Of a stretch of 64,000 nucleotides of DNA, positions 47,487-55,263 are shown in pieces. How positions within the stretch are numbered: the first letter of the stretch is position 1; each line of letters begins with the position of its first letter. Origin of the DNA: Spirochaetes bacterium GWB1_60_80 (lineage in GTDB: Bacteria; Spirochaetota; Spirochaetia; Treponematales; UBA12059); the NCBI GenBank assembly GCA_001829185.1, contig MIAR01000023.1, positions 83,884-147,883 on the forward strand, given 5' to 3'. The notes under the pieces were generated by a model, which searched no databases, was not told where the DNA came from, and saw nothing but the letters and a program-made list of their open reading frames with translations. A program made the position numbers and the translations under genes.

Positions 47487-49204
47487 AAGTTTTCCTGAGC
47501 CTGGCCCGGCTCTACCTACAAAGCTTTTATAACCTACCTGGCGCGCGCCGGAGGTCCGGGGCCGCCAGCGGCGCGCAGCGGGTGGCGGCCAGCCGTCCGG
47601 CGGCGAATTTTCGGACTATGCTCAAGGCCGTCGGCATCGGCTTGCTGGCCGTTTTCGTGCTGGCCAATTTCGGCTTCATGTTCGTCTCGCTCAACTTGGT
47701 GCTGTACGATAGCCTGGCGCCGCTGGGGCTCCAGGGCTTCGTGCTGCTCAACGCCGTCATCCTGGCCAGCGTCCTGACCCTGCTGGTCGGCTTCATGACC
47801 GCCTTGTCGACCTATTTCATGAATGACATGGAGTTCCAGCTGCTGGCCCTGCCGATTCCGCCGCGCGCCCTCTTAGGCGCCAAATTCACGGCCGTGTATG
47901 TGGCCGAGGCCCTGCTGTCGCTATTGGTGATGGCTTCGGCCATGCTGATCTTCGCCATCAAGCGGCAACCGCCCGCCCTCTTTTACGTGGCCGGCAGCCT
48001 GGCCGGCCTGTTGGTGCCCCTGCCGGTGCTGGCCTTGGTCTACGCCGCGCAGATTCCGCTGCTCAGTTTCGCCCGCTTTCTGCGCAACAAGCAGGCCATC
48101 CTGGTGGTCGGCGGCCTAGTGGGCATCGCCTTCGCCATCGTCTTTAACCTGTATTACCAGGGCATGATGGCCAATATGTCCGATAGCGTCTGGCTGCTGC
48201 GGAATGCCGGTCCGGATTCGGTCTTGGCGCAGTTTGGCCGCGCCTGGCCGCCGGCCTATTTTGCCTGGCAGGCCATGGTGGCCCCAGGCCTGGTCGGCTT
48301 TGGCCGCAATCTGCTGCCGCTGGCGGCCATCTGCCTGGGAGCGCCGCTACTGTTGATCGTCTTGCTGGGCGGCCGCTACGCCCAGAGCCTGGTCGGCTTC
48401 AACGAGCAGTTTATCCGCAAGATGACCGCTCCGGCCTCCTCCGGCTTCCTGGCCGACCGGCTGCGCACCGGCAACCGCTTCTGGAGCCTGGTGAAGCGCG
48501 AGATTGTCGGCATGAACCGCGAGCCGATGTACTTCCTGAACGGGCCCTTCATCATCGTGCTCTTGCCGGTGCTGATGGCCGTCATGCTGGGCGTGCAGCG
48601 CGAGGCGCTGCTGGAAGGCGAAAGCCTGCAAGCGTTGACCGGGCTCCTGGCCAACGGCGCCGGCACCGTCGTGGTGGCCCTGGCCGGCGCTTTCCTCGGT
48701 TCCGGCACCAGCATCACCTGCACGGCCCTGTCGCGCGACGCCAAGCTGCTGCCTTATCTGAAAAGCCTGCCGGTACCAGCCCACCACTGGCTGCTGGCCA
48801 AGTTGGTCCACGGCCTTATCTTCGCCGTTTTCGGCGTGGCCATGGCGGCCCTGATCTTCGGCTTCTTCTTCCGCCTGGCGCCGCTCGATCTGGCGGCCGG
48901 CAGCCTGGTCGGCCTGGCCCTGTCTTTCCTTTGCAATCTCCTGGGCCTGCTCTTGGACACCGTTAACCCGCGCCTGAGCTGGGACAACCCGATCGCCGCC
49001 ATGAAGCAGAACCCCAACGCCGTCATCATCATGCTGGGGGTGATGGGACTGATGGGCGGCATCGCCTACTTGTCTTTCCGCTTCAGGCTGACCACCGGCC
49101 AGTTCGTGCTGCTGTGCGGCGGCCTACCGGCGGCGCTGTTCGTGGTCCTGTTGCTGGCGCTGCCCGGCTGGGCGGCCCGCCGTTTCACGGCTTTGGAGGT
49201 CTAG
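47483..49204 (+). CDS. ABC transporter permease, ABC-2-like
   Basis: 573 residues with about 12 hydrophobic segments and two related halves. Its first 50 residues carry a basic stretch (ARRRSG..). The region NPIAAMKQNPNA near the C-terminal part is typical of large fused ABC-2 permeases. Coupled to the ATPase gene upstream. The stop codon TAG is the terminal TAG of repeat A copy 6. Substrate unknown. Confidence 0.85.
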   Translation: MKVFLSLARLYLQSFYNLPGARRRSGAASGAQRVAASRPAANFRTMLKAVGIGLLAVFVLANFGFMFVSLNLVLYDSLAPLGLQGFVLLNAVILASVLTLLVGFMTALSTYFMNDMEFQLLALPIPPRALLGAKFTAVYVAEALLSLLVMASAMLIFAIKRQPPALFYVAGSLAGLLVPLPVLALVYAAQIPLLSFARFLRNKQAILVVGGLVGIAFAIVFNLYYQGMMANMSDSVWLLRNAGPDSVLAQFGRAWPPAYFAWQAMVAPGLVGFGRNLLPLAAICLGAPLLLIVLLGGRYAQSLVGFNEQFIRKMTAPASSGFLADRLRTGNRFWSLVKREIVGMNREPMYFLNGPFIIVLLPVLMAVMLGVQREALLEGESLQALTGLLANGAGTVVVALAGAFLGSGTSITCTALSRDAKLLPYLKSLPVPAHHWLLAKLVHGLIFAVFGVAMAALIFGFFFRLAPLDLAAGSLVGLALSFLCNLLGLLLDTVNPRLSWDNPIAAMKQNPNAVIIMLGVMGLMGGIAYLSFRFRLTTGQFVLLCGGLPAALFVVLLLALPGWAARRFTALEV

Positions 49205-49337
49205 CAGGGTGTTGAAAAACGCGAATGCGGCTTTTCAACACTTCAAAAACCTTTACAATTACGCAGCATAGCACAAGCTATGCGAGAAATTGTTAAGGTT
49301 GTTGGAAAAGCAACCGGCTTTTTCAACAACCTGCTAG
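49201..49337 (+). repeat. Repeat family A, copy 6 (137 bp, forward, most divergent)
   Basis: CTAGCAGG...CCTGCTAG as in copy 1 but with about eight substitutions. One changes the central GCAA tetraloop stem (GCATAGC-ACAA), and the AAAAGCCGGT arm is altered. Supplies the TAG stop of the permease gene and lies 37 bp before the vapBC promoter. Confidence 0.92.
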
Positions 49338-49374
49338 CGGCCTAGCGGACCATTCGAACCGGCAAAAACAACTC

Positions 49375-49410
49375 TTGATGCCACACATTCAAATGTGTAT
49401 ACTAATGTGT
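49375..49410 (+). promoter_or_regulatory. vapBC promoter and operator
   Basis: TTGATG (49375-49380), 17 nt, TATACT (49398-49403). A perfect palindrome ACACATT-CA-AATGTGT (49383-49398) fills the spacer, and a third half-site AATGTGT (49404-49410) follows the -10. This fits autorepression by the antitoxin-toxin complex. Confidence 0.75.
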
Positions 49411-49420
49411 GGAGGATGCG

Positions 49421-49621
49421 ATGGCAACAAATCTGGCGATCAATGATAAGCTCTTAAACTATGCTCTGGAATTAGGTGGATTCAATTCAAAGAAAGATAC
49501 CGTAAATGCCGCACTGGAAGAATTTATTCAGAGAAGAAAAGCAGAAGATTTGATAAATCTATTTGGTAAAATAGATTATGAAACTACCTATGATTATAAG
49601 GCTATGAGATTAGGACCATGA
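49421..49621 (+). CDS. vapB: VapB-type antitoxin
   Basis: 66 residues. The N-terminal half (ATNLAINDKLLNYALELGGFNSKKDTVNAALEEFIQRR) is a ribbon-helix-helix DNA-binding domain; the C-terminal part (DLINLFGKIDYETTYDYKAMR) should bind and neutralise the toxin. GGAGG lies 5 nt before the ATG, so an upstream GTG at 49409 is rejected. The stop overlaps the toxin start as ATGA. The DNA is clearly more AT-rich than its surroundings, a sign of recent transfer. Confidence 0.9.
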   Translation: MATNLAINDKLLNYALELGGFNSKKDTVNAALEEFIQRRKAEDLINLFGKIDYETTYDYKAMRLGP

Positions 49622-50034
49622 AGGTTTTGGTTGATACTTCTGTATGGTCATTGGCGTTAAAAAAAGCTGACAAAAATGAGTCAGAACTTGGGATTGTAGA
49701 ATTACTAGCCGAGCTGATTCGGGACACTACTGTTATTCTTATTGGACCGATTCGCCAAGAAATACTGAGCGGTATTTCGGTCAAGACAAAATTTGACGAA
49801 CTAAGAAGCAAATTAGCCATATTTAAGGATCAACCTTTAGTATCCAAAGATTACGAACTAGCAGCGGAATATTGCAATGTATGTAGGGCAAATGGAATAC
49901 AAGGTGCCCATATAGATTTCCTGATATGTGCTTTCTCCATAAATAACAATTATCCGATACTCACGCTTGATAAGGACTTTCAATTTTATAAGAAATACTT
50001 GCCAATAAAAACAATCAAAATGGAAAGCGTATAA
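49618..50034 (+). CDS. vapC: VapC-type PIN-domain ribonuclease toxin
   Basis: 138 residues. Acidic PIN residues are in place: D6 (VDTSVW), E48 (IRQEIL), D100 (HIDFLICAF) and D118/D120 (LTLDKDF). VapC toxins cut RNA, often initiator tRNA or rRNA, when VapB is lost. AT-rich like vapB. Complete frame, so the module looks functional. Confidence 0.92.
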   Translation: MKVLVDTSVWSLALKKADKNESELGIVELLAELIRDTTVILIGPIRQEILSGISVKTKFDELRSKLAIFKDQPLVSKDYELAAEYCNVCRANGIQGAHIDFLICAFSINNNYPILTLDKDFQFYKKYLPIKTIKMESV

Positions 50035-50079
50035 CAATCGCTTCAGCCAAATTCGGTCGCAAAATCAGCCGCCGGCGGC

Positions 50080-50108
50080 TTTACCAGCGCCGGCGGCGGC
50101 GGTATAAT
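50080..50108 (+). promoter_or_regulatory. Leaderless-type promoter of dnaE
   Basis: TTTACC (50080-50085), 17 nt, consensus TATAAT (50103-50108), 6 nt to the ATG. No SD in the GC-rich sequence before the start. Confidence 0.7.
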
Positions 50109-50114
50109 GCGGCC

Positions 50115-53100
50115 ATGTCCTTCGTCCACCTCCACAACCACAGCGACTTCTCGTTGCTCGACGGCGCCGTCAGCGTCGACAACCTTATCAAGCAGGCCGT
50201 CGAGTTTGGCCAGCCCGGCCTGGCCCTGACCGACCACGGCAACATGTTCGGCGCCCTCAAATTTTACAAGGCTTGCCGCAAGGCCAACCTCAACCCGATC
50301 GTGGGCAACGAATTCTACGTGGCCGGGGCCAGCCGCAAGGAAAAAACCGGCACCGAGGGCGGCAACAAGTACTACCACCTGATCCTACTGGCCAAAAACG
50401 AGCAAGGCTACAAGAATCTGATCAAGTTAACGTCACTGGCCTACATCGAAGGCTTCTATTATAAACCGCGCATCGACTGGGAGCTGCTGAAGGACTACCA
50501 CGAGGGCCTGATCTGCTCCACGGCCTGTATCGCCGGCGAAGTGCCGCAGTACATCATGATGGACCGCCTGGCCGATGCCGCCGCCGTAGCCGGCCGCTAC
50601 AAGGAACTGTTCGGCGCCGATAACTACTTCCTGGAAATTCAGGATCACGGCATGCCCGAGGAGCGGCTGGTAAACAAGGCCATGGTGCCCCTGGCCAAGA
50701 AAATGGGTCTCCGGCTGATAGCCACCAACGACATCCACTACCTGTCCAAGTCGGATGTGGCGGCCCACGACGCCCTGCTGTGCGTCGGCACCAACCGCAA
50801 GGTCAGCGACCCCAAGCGCATGCGCTTCCCGACGCCGGAGTTTTATTTCAAATCCAGCCAGGAAATGGCCGACCTGTTCCGCGAGGTGCCGGAGGCTATC
50901 AGCAATACCCTGCTGGTCAACGAAATGGTCAACCTGAAGATTCCGCTGCCCGGCCCCCTGCTGCCGGCCTACGACATTCCGCCCAGTTTCACTTCTACCG
51001 AGGACAGCCAGGCTGAGCTGGAAGTGCGCCGGGTGGAAGCCTACTTGGCGACTATGGACGACGAGGCCATCTGCAAGCCCGACCCGCGCAACGGCAAACT
51101 GCCGGTATGTGAACTGGCGCCGCAGATTCGCTCCGCCTTGGCCGCGCGGATGGCCCAGCCGGTGACGCGTTTCTTCATCTGGCAGACCTACCGCGGCCTG
51201 GAAGGGCGCTACGCCGAGCGCGGCGAGGCCATCAAACAGCGCCTGGATTACGAACTGGGCACCATCATCCTGATGGACTTTGTTGGCTATTTCCTGATTG
51301 TTCAGGACTTTATCGCTTGGGCCAAGGACCGCGACATCCCGGTCGGCCCGGGGCGCGGCTCAGGCGCCGGTTCGCTGGTGGCTTACAGCCTGCGCATCAC
51401 CGACATCGACCCGCTGCGTTACGGCCTCTTGTTCGAGCGCCTGCTCAACCCGGAGCGCGTCTCCATGCCGGACTTCGACATCGATTTCTGCACCGACCGC
51501 CGCGCTGAGGTCATCGACTATGTCACCCAGAAATACGGCAGCAACCGGGTGGGCCAGATTATTACCTTCGGCACCCTCAAGGCCAAGGCCGTCATCAAGG
51601 ACGTGGCGCGCGCCTTGGACCTGACTATCGACGAGTCCAACATGATCACCAAGCTGATCCCGGACGACGACCTCAAGATTAACCTGACCAAGGCTTTCGA
51701 GCAGTCGGCGGAGCTACGAGCGCTGGAGGAGAACCCGCGCTACGCCGAGCTGTTCGCCATGGCCCGCAAGCTGGAGAACAAGAACCGCAACACCAGCCTG
51801 CACGCCGCCGGCATCGTCATCGGCAAGACCGACCTGATGGATTACGTGCCGCTGTTCAAGGATTCCAAGACCGGCACCCTGGCCACCCAGTTCACGATGG
51901 ACCAGCTGGAGGAATGCGGCCTGGTCAAGATGGACTTCCTGGGCCTTAAAACCCTTACCCTGGTGCGCAAGAGCCTGGGCCTGATCCGCAAGCGCGGCAT
52001 CGAGCTCAAGGAAACCGACATCCCGGACACCGATGCCAAGACCTTTGCCCTCTTGTCGGAGGGCAAGAGCGCCAGCGTCTTCCAGTTTGAATCGGACGGC
52101 ATGCAAGGCATCCTGCGCCAGGCCAAACCAGGCAGCATCGAGGACCTGATCGCCTTGAATGCCCTCTACCGGCCCGGCCCGATGGACAACATCCCGCAGT
52201 TCATCGATTCCAAGTGGGGGCGCACTCCCATCAAGTACCCGGCGCCGGCCCTGGAAAAATACCTCAAGGAAACCTACGGCGTTATCGTCTACCAGGAACA
52301 GGTCATGCAGGTGGCCCAGGAAATCGCCGGCTACTCGCTGGGACGGGCCGACCTCTTACGCCGCGCCATGGGCAAGAAGAAGCTGGAAGTGCTGGCCGAG
52401 GAGGAGAAACCTTTTATTGAAGGCGCTATCGCCCGCGGCTACACGGCCGCGAAGGCCAAGGAAATTTTCGACATCCTGGTGCCCTTCGCCGGCTACGGCT
52501 TCAACAAGAGCCACGCCGCCGCCTACTCGGTGCTGGCCTACCAGACCGCCTGGCTGAAGGCCAATTACCCGGCCGAATTCATGGCCGCCAACCTGACCAA
52601 CGAAATCAGCGACGCCAAGAAGCTGACCAAGTGCATCGCCGAGGTACGGTCGATGAACCTGCCGCTGCGGGCGCCGGACATCAACCAGTCGGAGGCCCTG
52701 TTTACCGTTGTAGACGGCCGCGAGATCGTCTACGGCCTGATCGGCGTCAAGGGCGTCGGCGAGGGCGTGGTTACCGAGCTGATTCTGGAACGCGACCGCC
52801 ACGGCCCCTTCAAGGACTTCATGGACTTCCTGGAACGGGTGGGCGTGCGCAATATGAACAAGCGCGTCATCGAGACCCTGGTGCGCGCCGGCTGCTTCGA
52901 TTCGCTGGGCCACCGCCGCTCCGAGCTGGTCATCAACCTGGAACGGGCCTTCGACTACGCCCAGAAGAAGGTCGAGGCCGGCGCCTACGGCCAGGCCAGC
53001 CTGTTCGGCGCCGACTCGGGCGAGGAATTCCCGCCCTTCCGCTACGAAACCTGCGAGGAGTGGCCGCGCTCCGAGATCCTGAGCATCGAGAAGCAGCTCT

Positions 53101-53888
53101 TAGGCTTTTATTTTTCCGGCCACCCCTTAGACGCCTTCCGCAGCATCTACGACCGCTGCTGCGACGTCAATTTCGAGCACCTGGAGCGCTCCAGCGGCGA
53201 ACGGCTGTACACCCTGGTCGGCCAATTGGTGGAATGGCGCGAGATCCTGTCCAAGAAGGGCAAGCGCATGGCCTTCGGCAAGGTCGAAGTCTATTCAGGC
53301 GCCATCGACATCGTCGTCTTCGCCAAGACCCTGGAGCAGGCGGCCAGCCGCTTCAAGGTCGACGACATCGTCTTCCTGAAGGGCAAGATCGACCTGACGC
53401 GCGACCCGCCCAGCTTCAAGGTCGAGGCTTTCGCCGATCCGCTAGAGCTTAAAGAAAAAAGTTATCGCGATATCCACATCGTGCTGCGGCCGGTGCACAG
53501 CGAGGACGAGCTGGAGCCGCTGCGCGACGTCCTGTTTTCGTCGTCCGGGCAGTGCGGCGTGGTGTTTCACGTGCCGGCCGCCGGCCGTCGGGCCGCGCCG
53601 CCGGCCTTAGAGGCCACTACCGCCGGCCTGGCGGATGTCGCCGCGCCCGACCAGGCTGGGACGGAATTGGAGCCCAACCTGCCTGGCCTGGAGGGCCGCA
53701 GCGGCGACGAAGGCGCGCTGTCTAACGACAGCGGGCTGTCTGGCGACAACCTGCCCGTTCGCCGCGTCGCCCGCGCCCCAAACCAGACCCTGGTGCGGGC
53801 CCACGCCCAGATCAATTGCAGCCCGCGCGACGAGGTGTTGGAGCGCTTGCGCGAGGTAGGCGTGGTCGAGGATTTGTGGCTGGATTAA
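50115..53888 (+). CDS. dnaE: DNA polymerase III alpha subunit
   Basis: Replicative polymerase, 1257 residues. N-terminal PHP domain (FVHLHNHSDFSLLDGA), polymerase core with the catalytic aspartates in PDFDIDFCTDRR near 453-464, palm/fingers motifs (GPGRGSGAGSLVAY, LYRPGPMDNIP, YGFNKSHAAAYS) and a C-terminal OB domain (about 1030-1110). A low-complexity stretch (about 1155-1220) separates this from the last 35 residues. DnaE1 type, not PolC. The promoter ends 6 nt before the ATG, so translation should start from a leaderless mRNA. Confidence 0.96.
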   Translation: MSFVHLHNHSDFSLLDGAVSVDNLIKQAVEFGQPGLALTDHGNMFGALKFYKACRKANLNPIVGNEFYVAGASRKEKTGTEGGNKYYHLILLAKNEQGYKNLIKLTSLAYIEGFYYKPRIDWELLKDYHEGLICSTACIAGEVPQYIMMDRLADAAAVAGRYKELFGADNYFLEIQDHGMPEERLVNKAMVPLAKKMGLRLIATNDIHYLSKSDVAAHDALLCVGTNRKVSDPKRMRFPTPEFYFKSSQEMADLFREVPEAISNTLLVNEMVNLKIPLPGPLLPAYDIPPSFTSTEDSQAELEVRRVEAYLATMDDEAICKPDPRNGKLPVCELAPQIRSALAARMAQPVTRFFIWQTYRGLEGRYAERGEAIKQRLDYELGTIILMDFVGYFLIVQDFIAWAKDRDIPVGPGRGSGAGSLVAYSLRITDIDPLRYGLLFERLLNPERVSMPDFDIDFCTDRRAEVIDYVTQKYGSNRVGQIITFGTLKAKAVIKDVARALDLTIDESNMITKLIPDDDLKINLTKAFEQSAELRALEENPRYAELFAMARKLENKNRNTSLHAAGIVIGKTDLMDYVPLFKDSKTGTLATQFTMDQLEECGLVKMDFLGLKTLTLVRKSLGLIRKRGIELKETDIPDTDAKTFALLSEGKSASVFQFESDGMQGILRQAKPGSIEDLIALNALYRPGPMDNIPQFIDSKWGRTPIKYPAPALEKYLKETYGVIVYQEQVMQVAQEIAGYSLGRADLLRRAMGKKKLEVLAEEEKPFIEGAIARGYTAAKAKEIFDILVPFAGYGFNKSHAAAYSVLAYQTAWLKANYPAEFMAANLTNEISDAKKLTKCIAEVRSMNLPLRAPDINQSEALFTVVDGREIVYGLIGVKGVGEGVVTELILERDRHGPFKDFMDFLERVGVRNMNKRVIETLVRAGCFDSLGHRRSELVINLERAFDYAQKKVEAGAYGQASLFGADSGEEFPPFRYETCEEWPRSEILSIEKQLLGFYFSGHPLDAFRSIYDRCCDVNFEHLERSSGERLYTLVGQLVEWREILSKKGKRMAFGKVEVYSGAIDIVVFAKTLEQAASRFKVDDIVFLKGKIDLTRDPPSFKVEAFADPLELKEKSYRDIHIVLRPVHSEDELEPLRDVLFSSSGQCGVVFHVPAAGRRAAPPALEATTAGLADVAAPDQAGTELEPNLPGLEGRSGDEGALSNDSGLSGDNLPVRRVARAPNQTLVRAHAQINCSPRDEVLERLREVGVVEDLWLD

Positions 53889-53949
53889 CGGCTGGTTGAA
53901 AATCGATTGTGCGTCAGTGGCCTAATTATTTGCAATAAGGAGTCTCTGC

Positions 53950-54411
53950 ATGGAAGCATTGAAAGCCGTCGCCATGAAGTTCTGGATCCGGAACGGCCTG
54001 AAGAAGATACTGGTTACCCTGGGCATGCTGCTGCTGATCGGACTGATCATGGCCGCGCGGGCCGACGAGTACCTGGCAATCGTCCGCAGCCTGCTGGATG
54101 AATCGATGCGGGCGGTGCTGATCCTGGTGGTTATCGTGGCGGCCTCGGTTCTGGCCACCCTGGCCGGGCAGATCCTGTTACTGATCGAGATCCAGTCCGG
54201 CGGCGGCGTTCAAGTGGCCGACGGCCCGGTCCAGGACAAGGTCTACGTGGGCGGCCGCGCTTTCCTGCAGGATCGCTGCTTTCTGCTGGTGGCCGACCTG
54301 CGCTACCGGGTGGGCGCCGACGATTTCCGCCAGGTACAGGCTTCGTGTCCGGTGCGGCTCTATAAATTCCGCTTCTCACCCCTGCACCTGGTGCTGGTGA
54401 CCGGCGGCTGA
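53950..54411 (+). CDS. Small membrane protein of unknown function
   Basis: 153 residues with two hydrophobic helices (about 20-38 and 56-82) and a soluble C-terminal part of about 70 residues (GGGVQVADGPVQDKVYVGGRAFLQDRCF..). AAGGAG lies 8 nt before the ATG. It converges on the HAD gene. No family recognised. Confidence 0.7.
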   Translation: MEALKAVAMKFWIRNGLKKILVTLGMLLLIGLIMAARADEYLAIVRSLLDESMRAVLILVVIVAASVLATLAGQILLLIEIQSGGGVQVADGPVQDKVYVGGRAFLQDRCFLLVADLRYRVGADDFRQVQASCPVRLYKFRFSPLHLVLVTGG

Positions 54412-54421
54412 GCGCCGGCCG

Positions 54422-55126
54422 TCAGGCGCGCGGCGCGGCGGCCTGGCGGGCGACGAAGTCGGTCAGCTGGCGGTAGTCGCGGAAGACGAAATCGGCCGCC
54501 GACTCTACCCGGCGCCGGCGGGAGATCAGGGCGGTGCGCATGCCGGCCGCCTGGGCGCCGGCCACGTCGTAGCGCTCGGAATTGCCGACGTAGAGGGTCT
54601 GGCCAGCCGGCACGCCCAGTTGCGCGGCCAACTGGTCAAACGAGGCCCGGTGCGGCTTGACGTAGCCTGACTCTTCGCTGGTCATGATGACGTCGAAATA
54701 CTTGTCCAGTTTGAGCAGTTGCAGCTTGCGCCGGGCCGGGAAGTCGGACAGCGCGCCCAGGCGGTAACCGGCCGCGCGCAGGCTTTCCAGGCAAGCCTCG
54801 ACGTGCGGGAACAAGCGGATGCGGGCAAAGACTTCTTCCTGCTGGCCGTAAAAGAAGCTTTCGATGTGCCCATGGACCAATTCCGGTTTGCGGCCCAGCC
54901 GTTCGGCCGTTAAGGCGCTTTGCATGCGGTGGAAGGCGTCCACGCCGGCCGGTATCGGGATGCGCCGCTCGGCGTAGAAGCCGGGTTGGCGGATCTGCTT
55001 GCGTATTTTGTCGAAGGCCAGGAGCAGGCGCAGGCGCCGGATGGCGCCGGGCAGCATGCGCACGAACAGGGCGGCCGAAGGGTAGAGGGTACCGTCGATG
55101 TCGAAAGCGATGGCCTGCAATTTCAT
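54422..55126 (-). CDS. HAD-superfamily hydrolase
   Basis: 234 residues. Motif I FDIDGTLYPS with the nucleophile Asp, motif II in LGALSDFP, motif III Lys in GYVKPHRASF, motif IV in YVGNSERYDVAGAQAAGM: a phosphoglycolate-phosphatase-like or pyrimidine-nucleotidase-like phosphatase with a helical cap. Substrate unknown. The ATG at 55126 is preferred over 55132 because the -10 TATAAA ends 7 nt before it; there is no SD. Confidence 0.9.
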   Translation of the reverse strand: MKLQAIAFDIDGTLYPSAALFVRMLPGAIRRLRLLLAFDKIRKQIRQPGFYAERRIPIPAGVDAFHRMQSALTAERLGRKPELVHGHIESFFYGQQEEVFARIRLFPHVEACLESLRAAGYRLGALSDFPARRKLQLLKLDKYFDVIMTSEESGYVKPHRASFDQLAAQLGVPAGQTLYVGNSERYDVAGAQAAGMRTALISRRRRVESAADFVFRDYRQLTDFVARQAAAPRA

Positions 55127-55133
55127 TATCATC

Positions 55134-55162
55134 TTTATACCGTAAATTCTGCCAGCTGTCCA
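55134..55162 (-). promoter_or_regulatory. Leaderless-type promoter of the HAD gene
   Basis: Minus strand: TGGACA (55157-55162), 17 nt, TATAAA (55134-55139); both hexamers match 5 of 6 consensus bases. 7 nt to the ATG. Confidence 0.7.
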
Positions 55163-55171
55163 TAAAAACCC

Positions 55172-55200
55172 CTTACAAGGCCGCCATTTTTCACTATACT
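55172..55200 (+). promoter_or_regulatory. Promoter of the macroglobulin-pbpC operon
   Basis: CTTACA (55172-55177), 17 nt, TATACT (55195-55200); leader of about 57 nt with AAAGG before the ATG. Divergent from the HAD promoter, 9 bp away. Confidence 0.6.
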
Positions 55201-55263
55201 TGGGGTGCCTGCGGCCGTCGCGAAAGACCGCCGACCATCATGCCTTCAAGAAAGGTGAGCGCC

